Origin: Vulcanimicrobiota bacterium
GTDB taxonomy: Bacteria; Vulcanimicrobiota; Xenobia; Xenobiales; JADMJV01
NCBI GenBank assembly: GCA_017307785.1
Contig: JAFKGI010000013.1
Coordinates: forward strand, 62,001-126,000
Direction: 5' to 3'
Length of the DNA: 64,000 nt
Shown here: one piece after another, positions 15,911 through 25,112 of the stretch
Numbering within the stretch: position 1 is the stretch's first letter
How the letters are laid out: every line of letters begins with the position of its first letter
Translations under genes and position numbers: made by a program
The notes under the pieces: model-generated
Database searches by the model: none
The model's input: the letters and a program-made list of their open reading frames with translations, nothing else
Told to the model about the DNA's origin: nothing

Positions 15911-17806
15911 ATGTGTGGTATTGCCGGCCGTTTTGACCTTCAAGCAAGTCGGGAAACGGACCCAGAATTGCTGGGGCGGATGGGGGCGGCGATTCGACAG
16001 CGCGGCCCGGATGAGAACGGGTGGCTGAGCGAACCCGGCATCGGCTTGATTTCTCAGCGGCTGGCGATCGTGGGTCTGGAGTCGGGACGGCAGCCCATCG
16101 AAAACGAAGACGGCACGGTGGTGGTCGTCTGCAACGGAGAATTCTTCGACCATCTGGAGGTGCGGCGCCGCCTGGAGCAGCGTGGGCATCGTTTCCGCAC
16201 CGAGTCGGACAGCGAAATTCTGGTGCATCTTTGGGAAGAGTATGGCGAGGGGCTTTTTGAGCATCTGCGCGGCCAGTTCGCCTTTGCGCTTTTTGACCGC
16301 CAACGACGGACCTTGATTCTGGGTCGCGACCGATTGGGCATCTGTCCTCTCTACATCAGTGAATCGGACGGTTGGTTGTATTTCGGCTCCGAGATCAAGG
16401 CCTTGCTGGCTTCGGGTCAGATTCGGGCCGAAGCGGACCCGCTGGCGCTCGACCACGTCTTCAGCTTTTTCGCCATGGGAATGCGTCGCACCATGTTTGC
16501 CGGGGTGCAGGCAGTTCTGCCCGGGCATTACCTGAAGTTGGCGGACGGAGTCGTTGCCGACCGACAGTATTGGGACCTGGATTTCCCGGACCAGGGACGG
16601 GAGTTGCGTGGCGATCAGCTGGTCCGCGAGCTGGGCGAGCGCCTGGAACGCTCCATCGCTCTGCGCCTGCGGGCCGACGTGCCGGTGGTCAGTTATCTGT
16701 CGGGCGGAGTGGATTCCAGCCTGGTGGCCAGCCTGGCCAGTCAGCAGCTGGGCCGGCCGATTCCCACCTTCAGTATCCGCATTCTGCAAGACAAGCTGGA
16801 TGAGGTACCTCGCGCGCTGTTGACGGCACGGCAAATCGGCAGCCAGCCGTTTATCGTCGACGTGGGAGGTCGGGAAATCGCGGAGACCTATCCGGCGTTG
16901 GTGACCGCTTCCGAAAGTCCGGTCATCGATACCTCTTCGGCGGCCATCTATCGATTGGCCGCGGCGGTTCGCGAGCAAGGCTTCAAGGTCGCGCTCACCG
17001 GCGAAGGAGCTGACGAGGCGCTGGCCGGTTACCCGTGGTTCAAGGTCAACCGATTTTTGCGGCTGTTTGACCGCGTAGGTCTGGGCGAGCGCATGCGCCG
17101 GCGCTTTTACGCTCGGGCCAACCGACGCGGGCAGGCCTGGTCGGTCTTTGCCCGGCGTTACGAATGCATGGGTGGTTTTCACGCTACCGCCGATCTCTAT
17201 GGAGCCTGCTCCCTGTCCGGCTACCGCGTCTACTCCGACGCTCAGCTGGAACGCATGGCCGGGCATACGGCCTGCGAGGACCTGGGCCTGGACCTGGCCA
17301 GGATGAGCCGCTGGCATCCCCTCAATCGTTCGCTCTACCTGGGCTACAAGGTCATGCTGGCGGGGCTGCTGATGTCGCATAAGGGTGACCGTCCCGCCAT
17401 GGCCAATTCGGTGGAGACGCGTTTCCCGTTTCTAGATGAGGACGTCGTCGAGTTCTGTGCCTCCGTCGATCCCGACCTGAAGCTCAAGGGTTGGTTCCGC
17501 GATAAGCACCTGCTGCGTAGCTACGCCGCGGCTCATTTACCGGCGGCCATCGCCAATCGGCCCAAGCACATCTTTCGCGCCCGCTACGCCGGCTCGTTCC
17601 TGGACCCGCAGCCGGCCTACGTCGGCCAGCTGCTGAGCCCAGAATCCCTACGCAAGACCGGATACTTTGACCCGGTTCGCGTTGCCTACGCGCGCGGCCG
17701 CCTGGGCAAACCGCTGAGCGGGCGGGAAGACCTGGCCATGGTGGGAGTGATCGCCACCCAATTGTGGCACCACCTCTTCCTAGGCGGAGGGCTTTGCGAC
17801 CTCTGA
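15911..17806 (+). CDS. asnB: Asparagine synthetase (glutamine-hydrolysing)
   Basis: 631 residues, full family length. The N-terminal glutaminase starts MCGIAGRF with nucleophile Cys2, and has RGPDENGW and CNGEFF. The synthetase domain has the ATP-binding P-loop YLSGGVDSSLVASL near residue 260 and GEGADEALAGY. It makes asparagine, or an amide on a secondary metabolite or glycan, from ATP, glutamine and a carboxylate. The long-form type with an extended C-terminal domain (about 600-650 residues) is common in surface-polysaccharide and natural-product contexts. Its last 27 bases overlap the convergent orphan gene that ends at 17780. Confidence 0.95.
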   Translation: MCGIAGRFDLQASRETDPELLGRMGAAIRQRGPDENGWLSEPGIGLISQRLAIVGLESGRQPIENEDGTVVVVCNGEFFDHLEVRRRLEQRGHRFRTESDSEILVHLWEEYGEGLFEHLRGQFAFALFDRQRRTLILGRDRLGICPLYISESDGWLYFGSEIKALLASGQIRAEADPLALDHVFSFFAMGMRRTMFAGVQAVLPGHYLKLADGVVADRQYWDLDFPDQGRELRGDQLVRELGERLERSIALRLRADVPVVSYLSGGVDSSLVASLASQQLGRPIPTFSIRILQDKLDEVPRALLTARQIGSQPFIVDVGGREIAETYPALVTASESPVIDTSSAAIYRLAAAVREQGFKVALTGEGADEALAGYPWFKVNRFLRLFDRVGLGERMRRRFYARANRRGQAWSVFARRYECMGGFHATADLYGACSLSGYRVYSDAQLERMAGHTACEDLGLDLARMSRWHPLNRSLYLGYKVMLAGLLMSHKGDRPAMANSVETRFPFLDEDVVEFCASVDPDLKLKGWFRDKHLLRSYAAAHLPAAIANRPKHIFRARYAGSFLDPQPAYVGQLLSPESLRKTGYFDPVRVAYARGRLGKPLSGREDLAMVGVIATQLWHHLFLGGGLCDL

Positions 17807-19276
17807 GGCTTTCTTCTCGAGGAAGGCTAGTGGCATCAGCGGCTTGACGTCGATCTTGGAGACGCCTTCGCCCACCCAGTAAATGCCGGTGTCGTCGAGC
17901 GAGACCGCCAGCTGGTTGCCCGAGCTGATAAAGTCTTCGTCTTTGTGCTCGCTGGCGGTGGGCTGGCTGCCGGATTTATGCTGCACCGAGATGGTGCGGG
18001 CACCGTCCTGCAGATTGAGCAGCACTTCGTTGGGCAGCAGCGACTGCTCCAGGGTTCCCAGCGTGTGGCGGGTATTCAGGCGGAAGGCTCCGTTGGTGGA
18101 GACCAGGGTCGAGTGGGTGTCCAAAGTGGACCCGTCTCCGGCCGTGATGGTCACGGTGCCGGCCTTCTGGTCGCCGAGGGCCTTGAAGCCGCCAGAGAAC
18201 TTGGTTTCGAGCAGGCGAGGCGTGTATTGCGGCTGATTGACCGAGGACCAGGTTCCGATGCCGTGAGAGACCGGGAGAACCGCTTCCTGAGCTTCGTGAG
18301 TGGTCTCCGAGGCGGTGTTGAATCCGATCACTCCATCCGGAAGGATGCGCACGTTGCTCAGATCTTGGAAGGGCACGACCGGATCGGCGACATAAAGATT
18401 GTCTTGTTTGGTATGGGCGACCTGGCCGTTTTCCCAGACCGTCGACTGGGCGTAGAAGCCCTGCTTGGGCTGGGATGCCTCGGACGAAAGATACAGAGCC
18501 TCCCAATTGTCGAGTTTGCCGTTTAGCTTGCTGGAGCCGTTCGGTTCGATGGTCTGGGTGAGGGGGCCGTGGTCGTTGGCCTGTGGCGCTGAGGTGATGA
18601 TCGAGAAACTGCCGTTGTCACTCAAGCGCAGCTCGCCGGCGAAAGTCTTGTCTCCCTGCGGGGAGCGGACCGAAACGGTGGATTTGGCGAGATTGGCTTC
18701 TAGCTTGCGCGGGACTGCTCCGCCCAGTTCTACCTGGGTGCGCAGGGTGTCGCCGGACTCGCGAGAGTGAACGGTGGACACGCTGTTGATGATGCCACCG
18801 GTGTAGTAACGCTTGTCGGTGAACTGATCGGGTCCAGGTCCGTCGCAGACCAGGGTGGCCGCATAGTCGTCGGCGGCTTTGCCGATGGCGTCGTGAGCCT
18901 TTCCGGCCAGATCGACTTCCGCATCGTGCTTCTTGACCTGCAGGTGGCTTCTGAAGGCCAAACCAGCACAGGCGGTGGCGGCCACGCCCAGGCCTGCTGC
19001 CAGTAAGGGGTTGCCGGCCAGGGCGGCCCAGGTGCCGGTTCCGCTACCGATCAGCGTACCCACCGTCCAACCGATGCGGCTTTCGCCGGCTCCCCGGGAG
19101 CTCCAGTCCGCGTCGTCTCGGAACTTCTCGGCGTTGGCCAGGACGCTCTCCACCGAAGTGTTTTCAAACTTGTCGACAAACGGCTTGAAGCGCTCCTCCT
19201 GGAGGCTGGGGGCTGTCTTGACCTGGCTGAAGTTCAGGCAGTTGCGGGCGTCTACTTGCGGGCGTTGGATTTTCAC
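17780..19276 (-). CDS. Large orphan protein with a central membrane segment
   Basis: 498 residues, no family recognised. Starts MKIQRPQVDARNCLNF. A hydrophobic, Gly/Ala-rich stretch at about residues 68-108 (GWTVGTLIGSGTGTWAALAG..) could span the membrane once or twice. The rest is beta-strand rich with repeating motifs of the type GDKTFAGELRLSDNGSF and GTVTITAGDGSTLDTHST. No signal peptide. The N-terminus resembles that of the FtsH-like protein at 50300-51865 (MKIQ-type start with an early Cys). It may be a secreted or surface effector or a scaffold, but nothing shows which. The stop overlaps asnB by 27 bases. Confidence 0.7.
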   Translation of the reverse strand: MKIQRPQVDARNCLNFSQVKTAPSLQEERFKPFVDKFENTSVESVLANAEKFRDDADWSSRGAGESRIGWTVGTLIGSGTGTWAALAGNPLLAAGLGVAATACAGLAFRSHLQVKKHDAEVDLAGKAHDAIGKAADDYAATLVCDGPGPDQFTDKRYYTGGIINSVSTVHSRESGDTLRTQVELGGAVPRKLEANLAKSTVSVRSPQGDKTFAGELRLSDNGSFSIITSAPQANDHGPLTQTIEPNGSSKLNGKLDNWEALYLSSEASQPKQGFYAQSTVWENGQVAHTKQDNLYVADPVVPFQDLSNVRILPDGVIGFNTASETTHEAQEAVLPVSHGIGTWSSVNQPQYTPRLLETKFSGGFKALGDQKAGTVTITAGDGSTLDTHSTLVSTNGAFRLNTRHTLGTLEQSLLPNEVLLNLQDGARTISVQHKSGSQPTASEHKDEDFISSGNQLAVSLDDTGIYWVGEGVSKIDVKPLMPLAFLEKKASEVAKPSA

Positions 19277-19332
19277 GGGGTCGCTCCTCTATATGTGTAA
19301 GGGGAGCATAGGTCGTCCAACCGAAAAAAAGC

Positions 19333-21747
19333 TTAACTGAGTTTCCAGGTCTTTTTGGTCAGGTCTTTGATCTGAGCGGGGCTGACCGGCGGCGAGAGGT
19401 ACATACCCTGGGCCAGGTTGCAGCCCATTTTGCGCAGGGTCTGAAGCTGGGCGTCTTTTTCGACGCCTTCTGCCAGCGACTGCATCTGCAGGTTCGCGGC
19501 CAGATTGCAGGCTGCCAACACGATGTGAAAGCTGGTTTTATCGTCGGGTAACTGCTGCACGAAGGCCATGTCGATTTTCAGGAAGCGAGGCTTCTCGCGC
19601 TGCAGCTTGAGCAGATTGGAGCTGCCCGTGCCGAAGTCGTCGATGGCCAGACCTACGTTCCAGCGAGCCAGCTCGGCCAGCACCTGGGAGACACGCTCGG
19701 GGTCGGCGGCGGTGGTGGATTCGGAAATTTCCACCACGATTTTGTCCGGTTTGACGCGCGCGCGCTCCACCGCCTTCATGAAGCGCTTGGAGAAGTCGCC
19801 GTGCATGAGCTGGCGAGCCGACAGGTTGACCGAGACAAAAAGGTCTTTGTATTGGGCCGCCATCAAGCAGGCCTCCTGTACCGACCATTCCCCGATTTGC
19901 ACGATCAGACCGGAGCTTTCGGCGGCCGGCAGAAATTCGCCGGGCGAGATCATGCCCAGGTTGGGGTCGTTCCAACGCAGCAGGGCTTCCAGGCCGACCA
20001 TCTTGCCGTTGCGCAGGTCGATGATCGGTTGGTACAGCAGCATGAACTCCTGGCGCTCGAGAGCTTCCACCAGTCGAGGTACGACCGCGTGCTTCTTGCG
20101 CATACGATCCTGGAGTTCCGGTCCAAAGAACTGGAAGCGGGCACGTCCCAGCTCGCGGGCTCGGTCCAGCGCCACCTGCACCTGCTCCACGGTCTGCTCG
20201 AGAGGCTCCCCGCCGAACATCGACATGCCGATCGAGCAGGTCATCTGCACCGGAGAGCCATCCAGGTAGAATGGCTCCTGGCAGGCGTTCATGATTTTGT
20301 TGCCCAGGCTCTGAGCCATCTGGGCAACGGTAGTGCGGGCCAGGGCCAGCTCGCGGGGGTCCACGGCTTTGTGGGCCACCACCACCAGGAATTCGTCATC
20401 GCCCCGGCGGCCCAGCACATCGGTGTTGCGACACAGGCTCTTGAGGCGCTCGGCGAATTGCCGCAGCAGTTCGTCGCCCGCGTAGGTGCTGAAAGTCTGG
20501 TTGATGCTGCGCAGCCGGTCGATGTCGATGAGTACGAGGATGGCAGCGCCTTCTTCGCGCTCGATCAGCCCGCTGGTGAAATCCAGATACTGCTGCAGGA
20601 TGTTGAGGTTGGGCAGACGGGTCAGTTGATCCTCGAAGGCCAGGCGCTTGGCTTCCTGTTCTTCGGCGCTGAGATGCTGCAGTTGCTGTTCCAGTCCCAG
20701 GCGGGTCTGCTCGGAGTCGAACTCGATCTGGCTAAGACGTGCGGCCAGGGCCTCGGAACGTTGATCGGAGTCGCGGGAGCGCTGTTCCTGATCATAAAGT
20801 CGCTGTTCCAGCTGAGCGGCGCGTTGCTCGGAGCGAAAGGCTTGATCGCGGCTGTTGCTGACCTGCTGGCGGAGATCGTCCCAGGCATTCTCGTCGCGCG
20901 GAACGGCGCGCTCGCGCAGCGCCTCAAGTTCGCCTTCCAGGCTCTGGATTCGCTGTAGTTGCTCGGCGAAGCGTCGCTGCGCCTGATCGAGTTGGCGTTC
21001 CATCTGGGTGGGTGGGCCCACTCGCGAGCTGGCTTCCTGGATCTGAGCTTCGAGCTTGGCGCGTTCTTCTTCCAGTTGTTCCAGTTGATGGATTCCGGCC
21101 TGCACACGATGTTCTAGCTCGCGCCGCTTTTCTTCCGACTGGTTCCACTGTTCCAGTGCGGTGGCTTCGGCCTCCTGGGCGCGTAGTTCCATCTGGCGGG
21201 CGCGATGGTGGGAGTAGTCGATCTGCTCCTGGATCTCCTGGATGACCAGATTGCGCTGCTCTAAAAGAAGCTGTTGTTCGTGGCGCAGGTCATCGCTGGA
21301 GCTTAGCTGCTCTTGCAGGCGATGCAGTTGTTCCTGGAGTTGTTCGGTGCGCAGTTCCGCCTGCACGGCCCGATGTTCCAGGGCTTTGTCCTCCCCACTA
21401 TCGTGGGCGTTGCGCGCGGGAGCTTCGGGAGCGGAGCCAGCCCTGGCCGTGACCAGCCAGGCGGAATTGCCTTCCCAGTGAGTGCGCGCCCAGCGGAGTT
21501 GAAGGTCCGTTTCCCGGCCCTGCACGCGCAGACGAACGCGAGCGTCATCGGGGGAGAAAGGGACCTGAGTGCCGAGGAAGTCCTCGACTTTGCCGTCGAA
21601 AAGTGAAGCGGAAGCGGGATTGGCGAATCGGATCGAACCGCGAGTGTCAGCGATCAGCAAGGGATCGGGTAAGGAGTCGACAATGTGTCGAAGGTCGGTA
21701 GGTGAGATGTACTGTACCGACTTGTTTTGGCCCTGATCCCAACCCAT
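19333..21747 (-). CDS. PAS-coiled coil-GGDEF-EAL cyclic-di-GMP protein
   Basis: 804 residues. PAS sensor at about 15-80 (IVDSLPDPLLIADTRGSI), a very long Gln/Glu-rich coiled coil at about 115-355, GGDEF at about 365-530, EAL at about 545-795. The GGDEF signature reads GRRGDDEF, so the second Gly is Asp and the cyclase activity is doubtful. The EAL domain keeps LEALLRW, VNLSARQL, VEISES, DDFGTGSSNL and LAEGVEK, so phosphodiesterase activity is likely. It probably lowers c-di-GMP in response to a signal through the PAS domain, in the cytosol. It starts 9 bases after the hydantoinase-B stop, so the two may be co-transcribed. The PilZ gene at 38110 is a possible receiver in the same genome. Confidence 0.92.
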   Translation of the reverse strand: MGWDQGQNKSVQYISPTDLRHIVDSLPDPLLIADTRGSIRFANPASASLFDGKVEDFLGTQVPFSPDDARVRLRVQGRETDLQLRWARTHWEGNSAWLVTARAGSAPEAPARNAHDSGEDKALEHRAVQAELRTEQLQEQLHRLQEQLSSSDDLRHEQQLLLEQRNLVIQEIQEQIDYSHHRARQMELRAQEAEATALEQWNQSEEKRRELEHRVQAGIHQLEQLEEERAKLEAQIQEASSRVGPPTQMERQLDQAQRRFAEQLQRIQSLEGELEALRERAVPRDENAWDDLRQQVSNSRDQAFRSEQRAAQLEQRLYDQEQRSRDSDQRSEALAARLSQIEFDSEQTRLGLEQQLQHLSAEEQEAKRLAFEDQLTRLPNLNILQQYLDFTSGLIEREEGAAILVLIDIDRLRSINQTFSTYAGDELLRQFAERLKSLCRNTDVLGRRGDDEFLVVVAHKAVDPRELALARTTVAQMAQSLGNKIMNACQEPFYLDGSPVQMTCSIGMSMFGGEPLEQTVEQVQVALDRARELGRARFQFFGPELQDRMRKKHAVVPRLVEALERQEFMLLYQPIIDLRNGKMVGLEALLRWNDPNLGMISPGEFLPAAESSGLIVQIGEWSVQEACLMAAQYKDLFVSVNLSARQLMHGDFSKRFMKAVERARVKPDKIVVEISESTTAADPERVSQVLAELARWNVGLAIDDFGTGSSNLLKLQREKPRFLKIDMAFVQQLPDDKTSFHIVLAACNLAANLQMQSLAEGVEKDAQLQTLRKMGCNLAQGMYLSPPVSPAQIKDLTKKTWKLS

Positions 21748-21755
21748 CCCGCTTG

Positions 21756-23276
21756 TTACGAGGCCGACCCCCAGCCTCCTCCGCCAGGGGTCTGTAGAAG
21801 CAATCTTGTGTTGGCTTTCAACCAGCCGCTCCAGGGAGTGGCCAGAGGTTTACCGTCGGCCAGGTCCAGCCCGACCTGGGCGTCCCCACCCCCGGCCAGT
21901 CCCGAGGCCGCCAGTCTCCGGCGGCTGGCCAGCAGACTGATCTGGGCTTCGCAGAGCAGTTCTAGTTCGCGTATTACGCCATGTCCGCCTGAGTGGACGC
22001 CGGGGCCGCCCGATTCACGGCGCACCCGGTAGCTCCAAAGGCGCAGGGGGTAGTAGGTCTCCAAGACTTCGGCCGGGGTGTTGCGGGTGTTGGTCATGGC
22101 GATCTGCTGGCCTGAGGCTCCCGGCCCTTGAGCGCTGGCGCCGTGGCCCCCTCCGCAGGTCTCGTAGTATGTGAAGGGGGTGGCCAGACGGGAGTTACCG
22201 ATGGTCAGATTGTTCATCGTGCAGGCCGACTGCGCCGGCACCAGTTCGGGAAAGAAACGAGCTAGCGCGCGCCAGACCAGGTCGCAGACGCGCTGAGAGG
22301 TCTCCACGTTGCCGGCGCACACCGGGAAAGGAGCCTGGGCGTGCAGCAAGGTGCCCGCCTGTGTCAACACTTCCAGTCGGCGCAGACTGCCGGCGTTGAT
22401 GACGACGTTGCCCTGCTGGGCTTGAGCCAGACAAAAGAAAGGAAAGTAGGCGGCCGCGCAAGTGATGGCTCGGGTGGCGTTGATGGGGGCGGGCAAAGGG
22501 TCGGGCGCCTGGCGCAGGTCGAGGACGGCTTTGCCTTCCGCTAGGCTCAGTTTGAGCCTTAAGGGCAAGAGCTGATCGCCCCAGTCCAGGGACTCTTCTA
22601 CTTCCACCGTCTGCGTTCCCAAAGGAGCGAGCAAGGCGGCCATCTGTTCCTCGGCCGAATCGAGCAGCCGGCTCAGCAAGGCCACAGAGGGGTCAAGCTG
22701 GCGAAAGCGCTTCTCCCCCAGGCTGCAGGCCGCCAGCTGAGCTCGCAAGTCCCCTTCCCGTTCGGCTGGAGTGCGCACATTGGCCAGCAGCAGTTCCCAG
22801 AGATCGGTGGGCTTTCCCGACCGGAGCAGCAGCAAGGGCGGAAGAATCAGGCCTTCTTGAAAGACTTCCTGAGAGTTGGGCATGGAGCCGGCGGTCATGC
22901 CTCCGACGTCGGAATGGTGGGCGCGGCTGGCCGCGTAGCCAAGTAGCCGCTGTCCTTGGAAAATAGGCTTGACCAGGGTCAGGTCGGGCAGGTGAGTGCC
23001 CCCATGGTAGGGACTGTTGGCGATCCAGCAGTGGCCGGGCTTTTGCGCCCTGGTGTGGATGGCCGTGATGAGATCCGGCAGCGACCCGAGGTGGACGGGA
23101 ATGTGGGCCGCCTGGGCCAGCAGTTCTCCGTGGGCGCCGAACAGGGCGCAAGAGAAGTCGAGGCGTTCCGTGATATTGGGCGAAAAAGCGGAACGGGCCA
23201 ACAGGCGGCCCATCTCTTCGGAGATCCCCTGTAACTGGCTGCGCAGTAGCGCCACCTCATAGGCTGTCGAACTCAC
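21756..23276 (-). CDS. Hydantoinase B/oxoprolinase family protein (orphan)
   Basis: About 506 residues. Diagnostic stretches are RSAFSPNITERLDFSCALF, HIPVHLGSLPDLI, NSPYHGGTHLPDLTLVKPIF and SDVGGMTAGSMP. The family works as the B subunit with HyuA to hydrolyse hydantoins or 5-oxoproline, or in acetone carboxylase-like complexes. No HyuA is nearby. The open frame runs to a TTG at 23333, on top of the divergent PIN/TRAM start; I use GTG at 23276, which begins close to the conserved region, but the start is uncertain. The C-terminus is Gly-rich. Substrate unknown. Confidence 0.82.
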   Translation of the reverse strand: MSSTAYEVALLRSQLQGISEEMGRLLARSAFSPNITERLDFSCALFGAHGELLAQAAHIPVHLGSLPDLITAIHTRAQKPGHCWIANSPYHGGTHLPDLTLVKPIFQGQRLLGYAASRAHHSDVGGMTAGSMPNSQEVFQEGLILPPLLLLRSGKPTDLWELLLANVRTPAEREGDLRAQLAACSLGEKRFRQLDPSVALLSRLLDSAEEQMAALLAPLGTQTVEVEESLDWGDQLLPLRLKLSLAEGKAVLDLRQAPDPLPAPINATRAITCAAAYFPFFCLAQAQQGNVVINAGSLRRLEVLTQAGTLLHAQAPFPVCAGNVETSQRVCDLVWRALARFFPELVPAQSACTMNNLTIGNSRLATPFTYYETCGGGHGASAQGPGASGQQIAMTNTRNTPAEVLETYYPLRLWSYRVRRESGGPGVHSGGHGVIRELELLCEAQISLLASRRRLAASGLAGGGDAQVGLDLADGKPLATPWSGWLKANTRLLLQTPGGGGWGSAS

Positions 23277-23332
23277 CAGCAGAGCTTTGCCGACAGAGGG
23301 AAGTTCGCCTGTTTTCCCTAAACCTGGAAGCA

Positions 23333-24442
23333 ATGGCCTTCAAGCAAACCGTCCATCGCGTTCTCTTCGGAGTGGTAACGGGTTTGGGGGGGATTGCCGG
23401 CATCCTCTTCGGGCTCTACTCTGCGCGTTATTTGAACGGCTTGACTCAGGTCACCATCTACGCCTGTTACGCGGCTTTCACCATTCTCGGTCTGGTCGTG
23501 GGCATTCTGCTGGCCGACCCGGTGGCCGACGCGGCTGCCGAAACGGTTGAATCCGCCGGCAACTCCATGCAGAAGATGGCGCTTTCCGAAGTGCTGCTGG
23601 GCTCCTTGGGGCTGATCATCGGTCTCGGCCTGGCTTTCTTTGTCAGCCTGGCCATCCAGACGTTCAAGTTCGACAGCGTGCCCCTGGTGGGCGCCTGGCT
23701 CAGTCCCGTCCTCATTCTTTTTAACGCCGTTCTTTTCGGCACATTGGGAGGCTTCATTGGCGTCCGCTTCTCGGCCGCCAAATCGGTGCGGGGTTTTCTC
23801 GACAAAGGAGACGAATCGGCCGGGCCGCTGGTGTTGATCGATACCAGCATCATCGTGGACGGCCGCCTGCCGGCCGTTCTGGAAACCGGTTTCCTCCCCG
23901 GTCAGATGGTGGTCCCTCAGTTTGTGCTGGGAGAACTGCAGACGTTGGCCGATTCCGAAGACCCGCTCAAGCGTGTGCGAGGTCGCCGCGGCCTGGAATT
24001 GCTGGAGGCTCTTCGAGCCAGCCATCCCTTCCAGGTGATGGATGACCCGGTCGAGGGTAGGGGGGCCGATCAGAAACTGGTCAAGCTGGCTCGCACCAGC
24101 GGCGCCGCCCTGCTGACCAACGATTACAACCTTCAGAAAGTCGCTTCGGTGCAGGGAGTCAAGGTTCTCAACCTCAACCAGTTGGCCGCCGCCTTGAAGC
24201 CGGCCGTTCTGCCGGGGCAGGTTCTCCAATTGAGTTTGCAGCGCGAGGGTAAGGAAGCCCATCAGGGTGTGGCCTACTTCGAGGATGGAACTATGGTGGT
24301 GGTGGAGCGCGGTCGCCCGCACATTGGCAAGGACGTGATCGCCGAGGTCAGTTCGGTGATGCAGACGGCCACCGGCAAGATGGTCTTCGCCAAGTTCCGG
24401 CATCTGGTGGAAAGCGCCCCGGCGAGTGAGGAGTCTGCTTAA
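23333..24442 (+). CDS. Membrane-anchored PIN/TRAM domain ribonuclease-like protein
   Basis: 369 residues. Four hydrophobic helices at about 10-140, then a PIN domain (VLIDTSIIVDGRLPAVLETG with the first active-site Asp, and later LVKLARTSGAALLTNDYNL), then a TRAM RNA-binding domain near 285-350 (GVAYFEDGTMVVVERGRPHIGKDV). This is the YacL-type arrangement found in Firmicutes, Actinobacteria and Deinococcus, which is usually encoded just before ispD, exactly as here. Likely a membrane-bound RNase or RNA-binding factor. Start at ATG 23333. Confidence 0.92.
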   Translation: MAFKQTVHRVLFGVVTGLGGIAGILFGLYSARYLNGLTQVTIYACYAAFTILGLVVGILLADPVADAAAETVESAGNSMQKMALSEVLLGSLGLIIGLGLAFFVSLAIQTFKFDSVPLVGAWLSPVLILFNAVLFGTLGGFIGVRFSAAKSVRGFLDKGDESAGPLVLIDTSIIVDGRLPAVLETGFLPGQMVVPQFVLGELQTLADSEDPLKRVRGRRGLELLEALRASHPFQVMDDPVEGRGADQKLVKLARTSGAALLTNDYNLQKVASVQGVKVLNLNQLAAALKPAVLPGQVLQLSLQREGKEAHQGVAYFEDGTMVVVERGRPHIGKDVIAEVSSVMQTATGKMVFAKFRHLVESAPASEESA

Positions 24443-24443
24443 G

Positions 24444-25112
24444 ATGTGGGTGATCGTAACCGCAGCCGGCTCCAGCCGGCGCATGGGGGGAGTCAACAAA
24501 CTCTTGATGCCCCTTCATGGCAAGCCCTTGCTGGTGCATACCTTGAGCTACTTCGAAAAGCATTCGCTGGTGCGAGGGGTGGTCGTCTCTGCTCCGGCCG
24601 ACCAGCGGGAGGTGTATCTGAGTTTGGTGCGTGAGCACGGCCTGAGCAAGGTTGTCGCGGTGGTGGCCGGCGGGGCCGAGCGCCAGGACAGCATTCGTAA
24701 CGCTCTGGGGGCTCTGAGTTGCTCGGCGGAAGAGGCGGTCGCCATTCACGATGGAGCTCGGCCTTGTTTGAGCGGTGACTTGTTGGAGCGCCTGGTGGAG
24801 GCTTTGCAAGGGGCCGAAGGTAGCCTTCCGATGGTAGCGGTCAAGGACACCATCAAACGGGTGGATGGGCAGGGCAAGGTGCTCCAGACGCTGGTTCGCA
24901 GCGAACTCTTCGCGGCTCAGACTCCCCAGGTTTTCCGTTATGCGGCCATCGTGGAAGCCCATCGCAAGGCCCACGCCGAGGGCTACCTGGGCACCGACGA
25001 TTGTTCTTTGATCGAATATTTCGGGGGCACCATTCGCGCGGTCGAGGGGGATTATCGCAACCTCAAGGTGACCACTCCGGAAGATGTGGAGATGGTCGAA
25101 GCTTATGTCTGA
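24444..25112 (+). CDS. ispD: 2-C-methyl-D-erythritol 4-phosphate cytidylyltransferase
   Basis: About 222 residues. MEP-pathway enzyme that joins CTP to methylerythritol phosphate for isoprenoid precursor synthesis, cytosolic. The signature VTAAGSSRRMGGVNKLLMPL binds CTP, followed by AGGAERQDS, AIHDGARPC and TPQVFRY...TDDCSLIE. ATG at 24444 lies right after the PIN/TRAM stop, with AGGAG 11 bases upstream; an in-frame GTG at 24426 is less likely. The following gene overlaps its end by 8 bases. No ispF is adjacent. Confidence 0.96.
   Translation: MWVIVTAAGSSRRMGGVNKLLMPLHGKPLLVHTLSYFEKHSLVRGVVVSAPADQREVYLSLVREHGLSKVVAVVAGGAERQDSIRNALGALSCSAEEAVAIHDGARPCLSGDLLERLVEALQGAEGSLPMVAVKDTIKRVDGQGKVLQTLVRSELFAAQTPQVFRYAAIVEAHRKAHAEGYLGTDDCSLIEYFGGTIRAVEGDYRNLKVTTPEDVEMVEAYV

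Noticed and set aside
15863..17380. 505-codon open frame on the - strand
   Set aside because: Antisense to asnB, which has a complete catalytic set.
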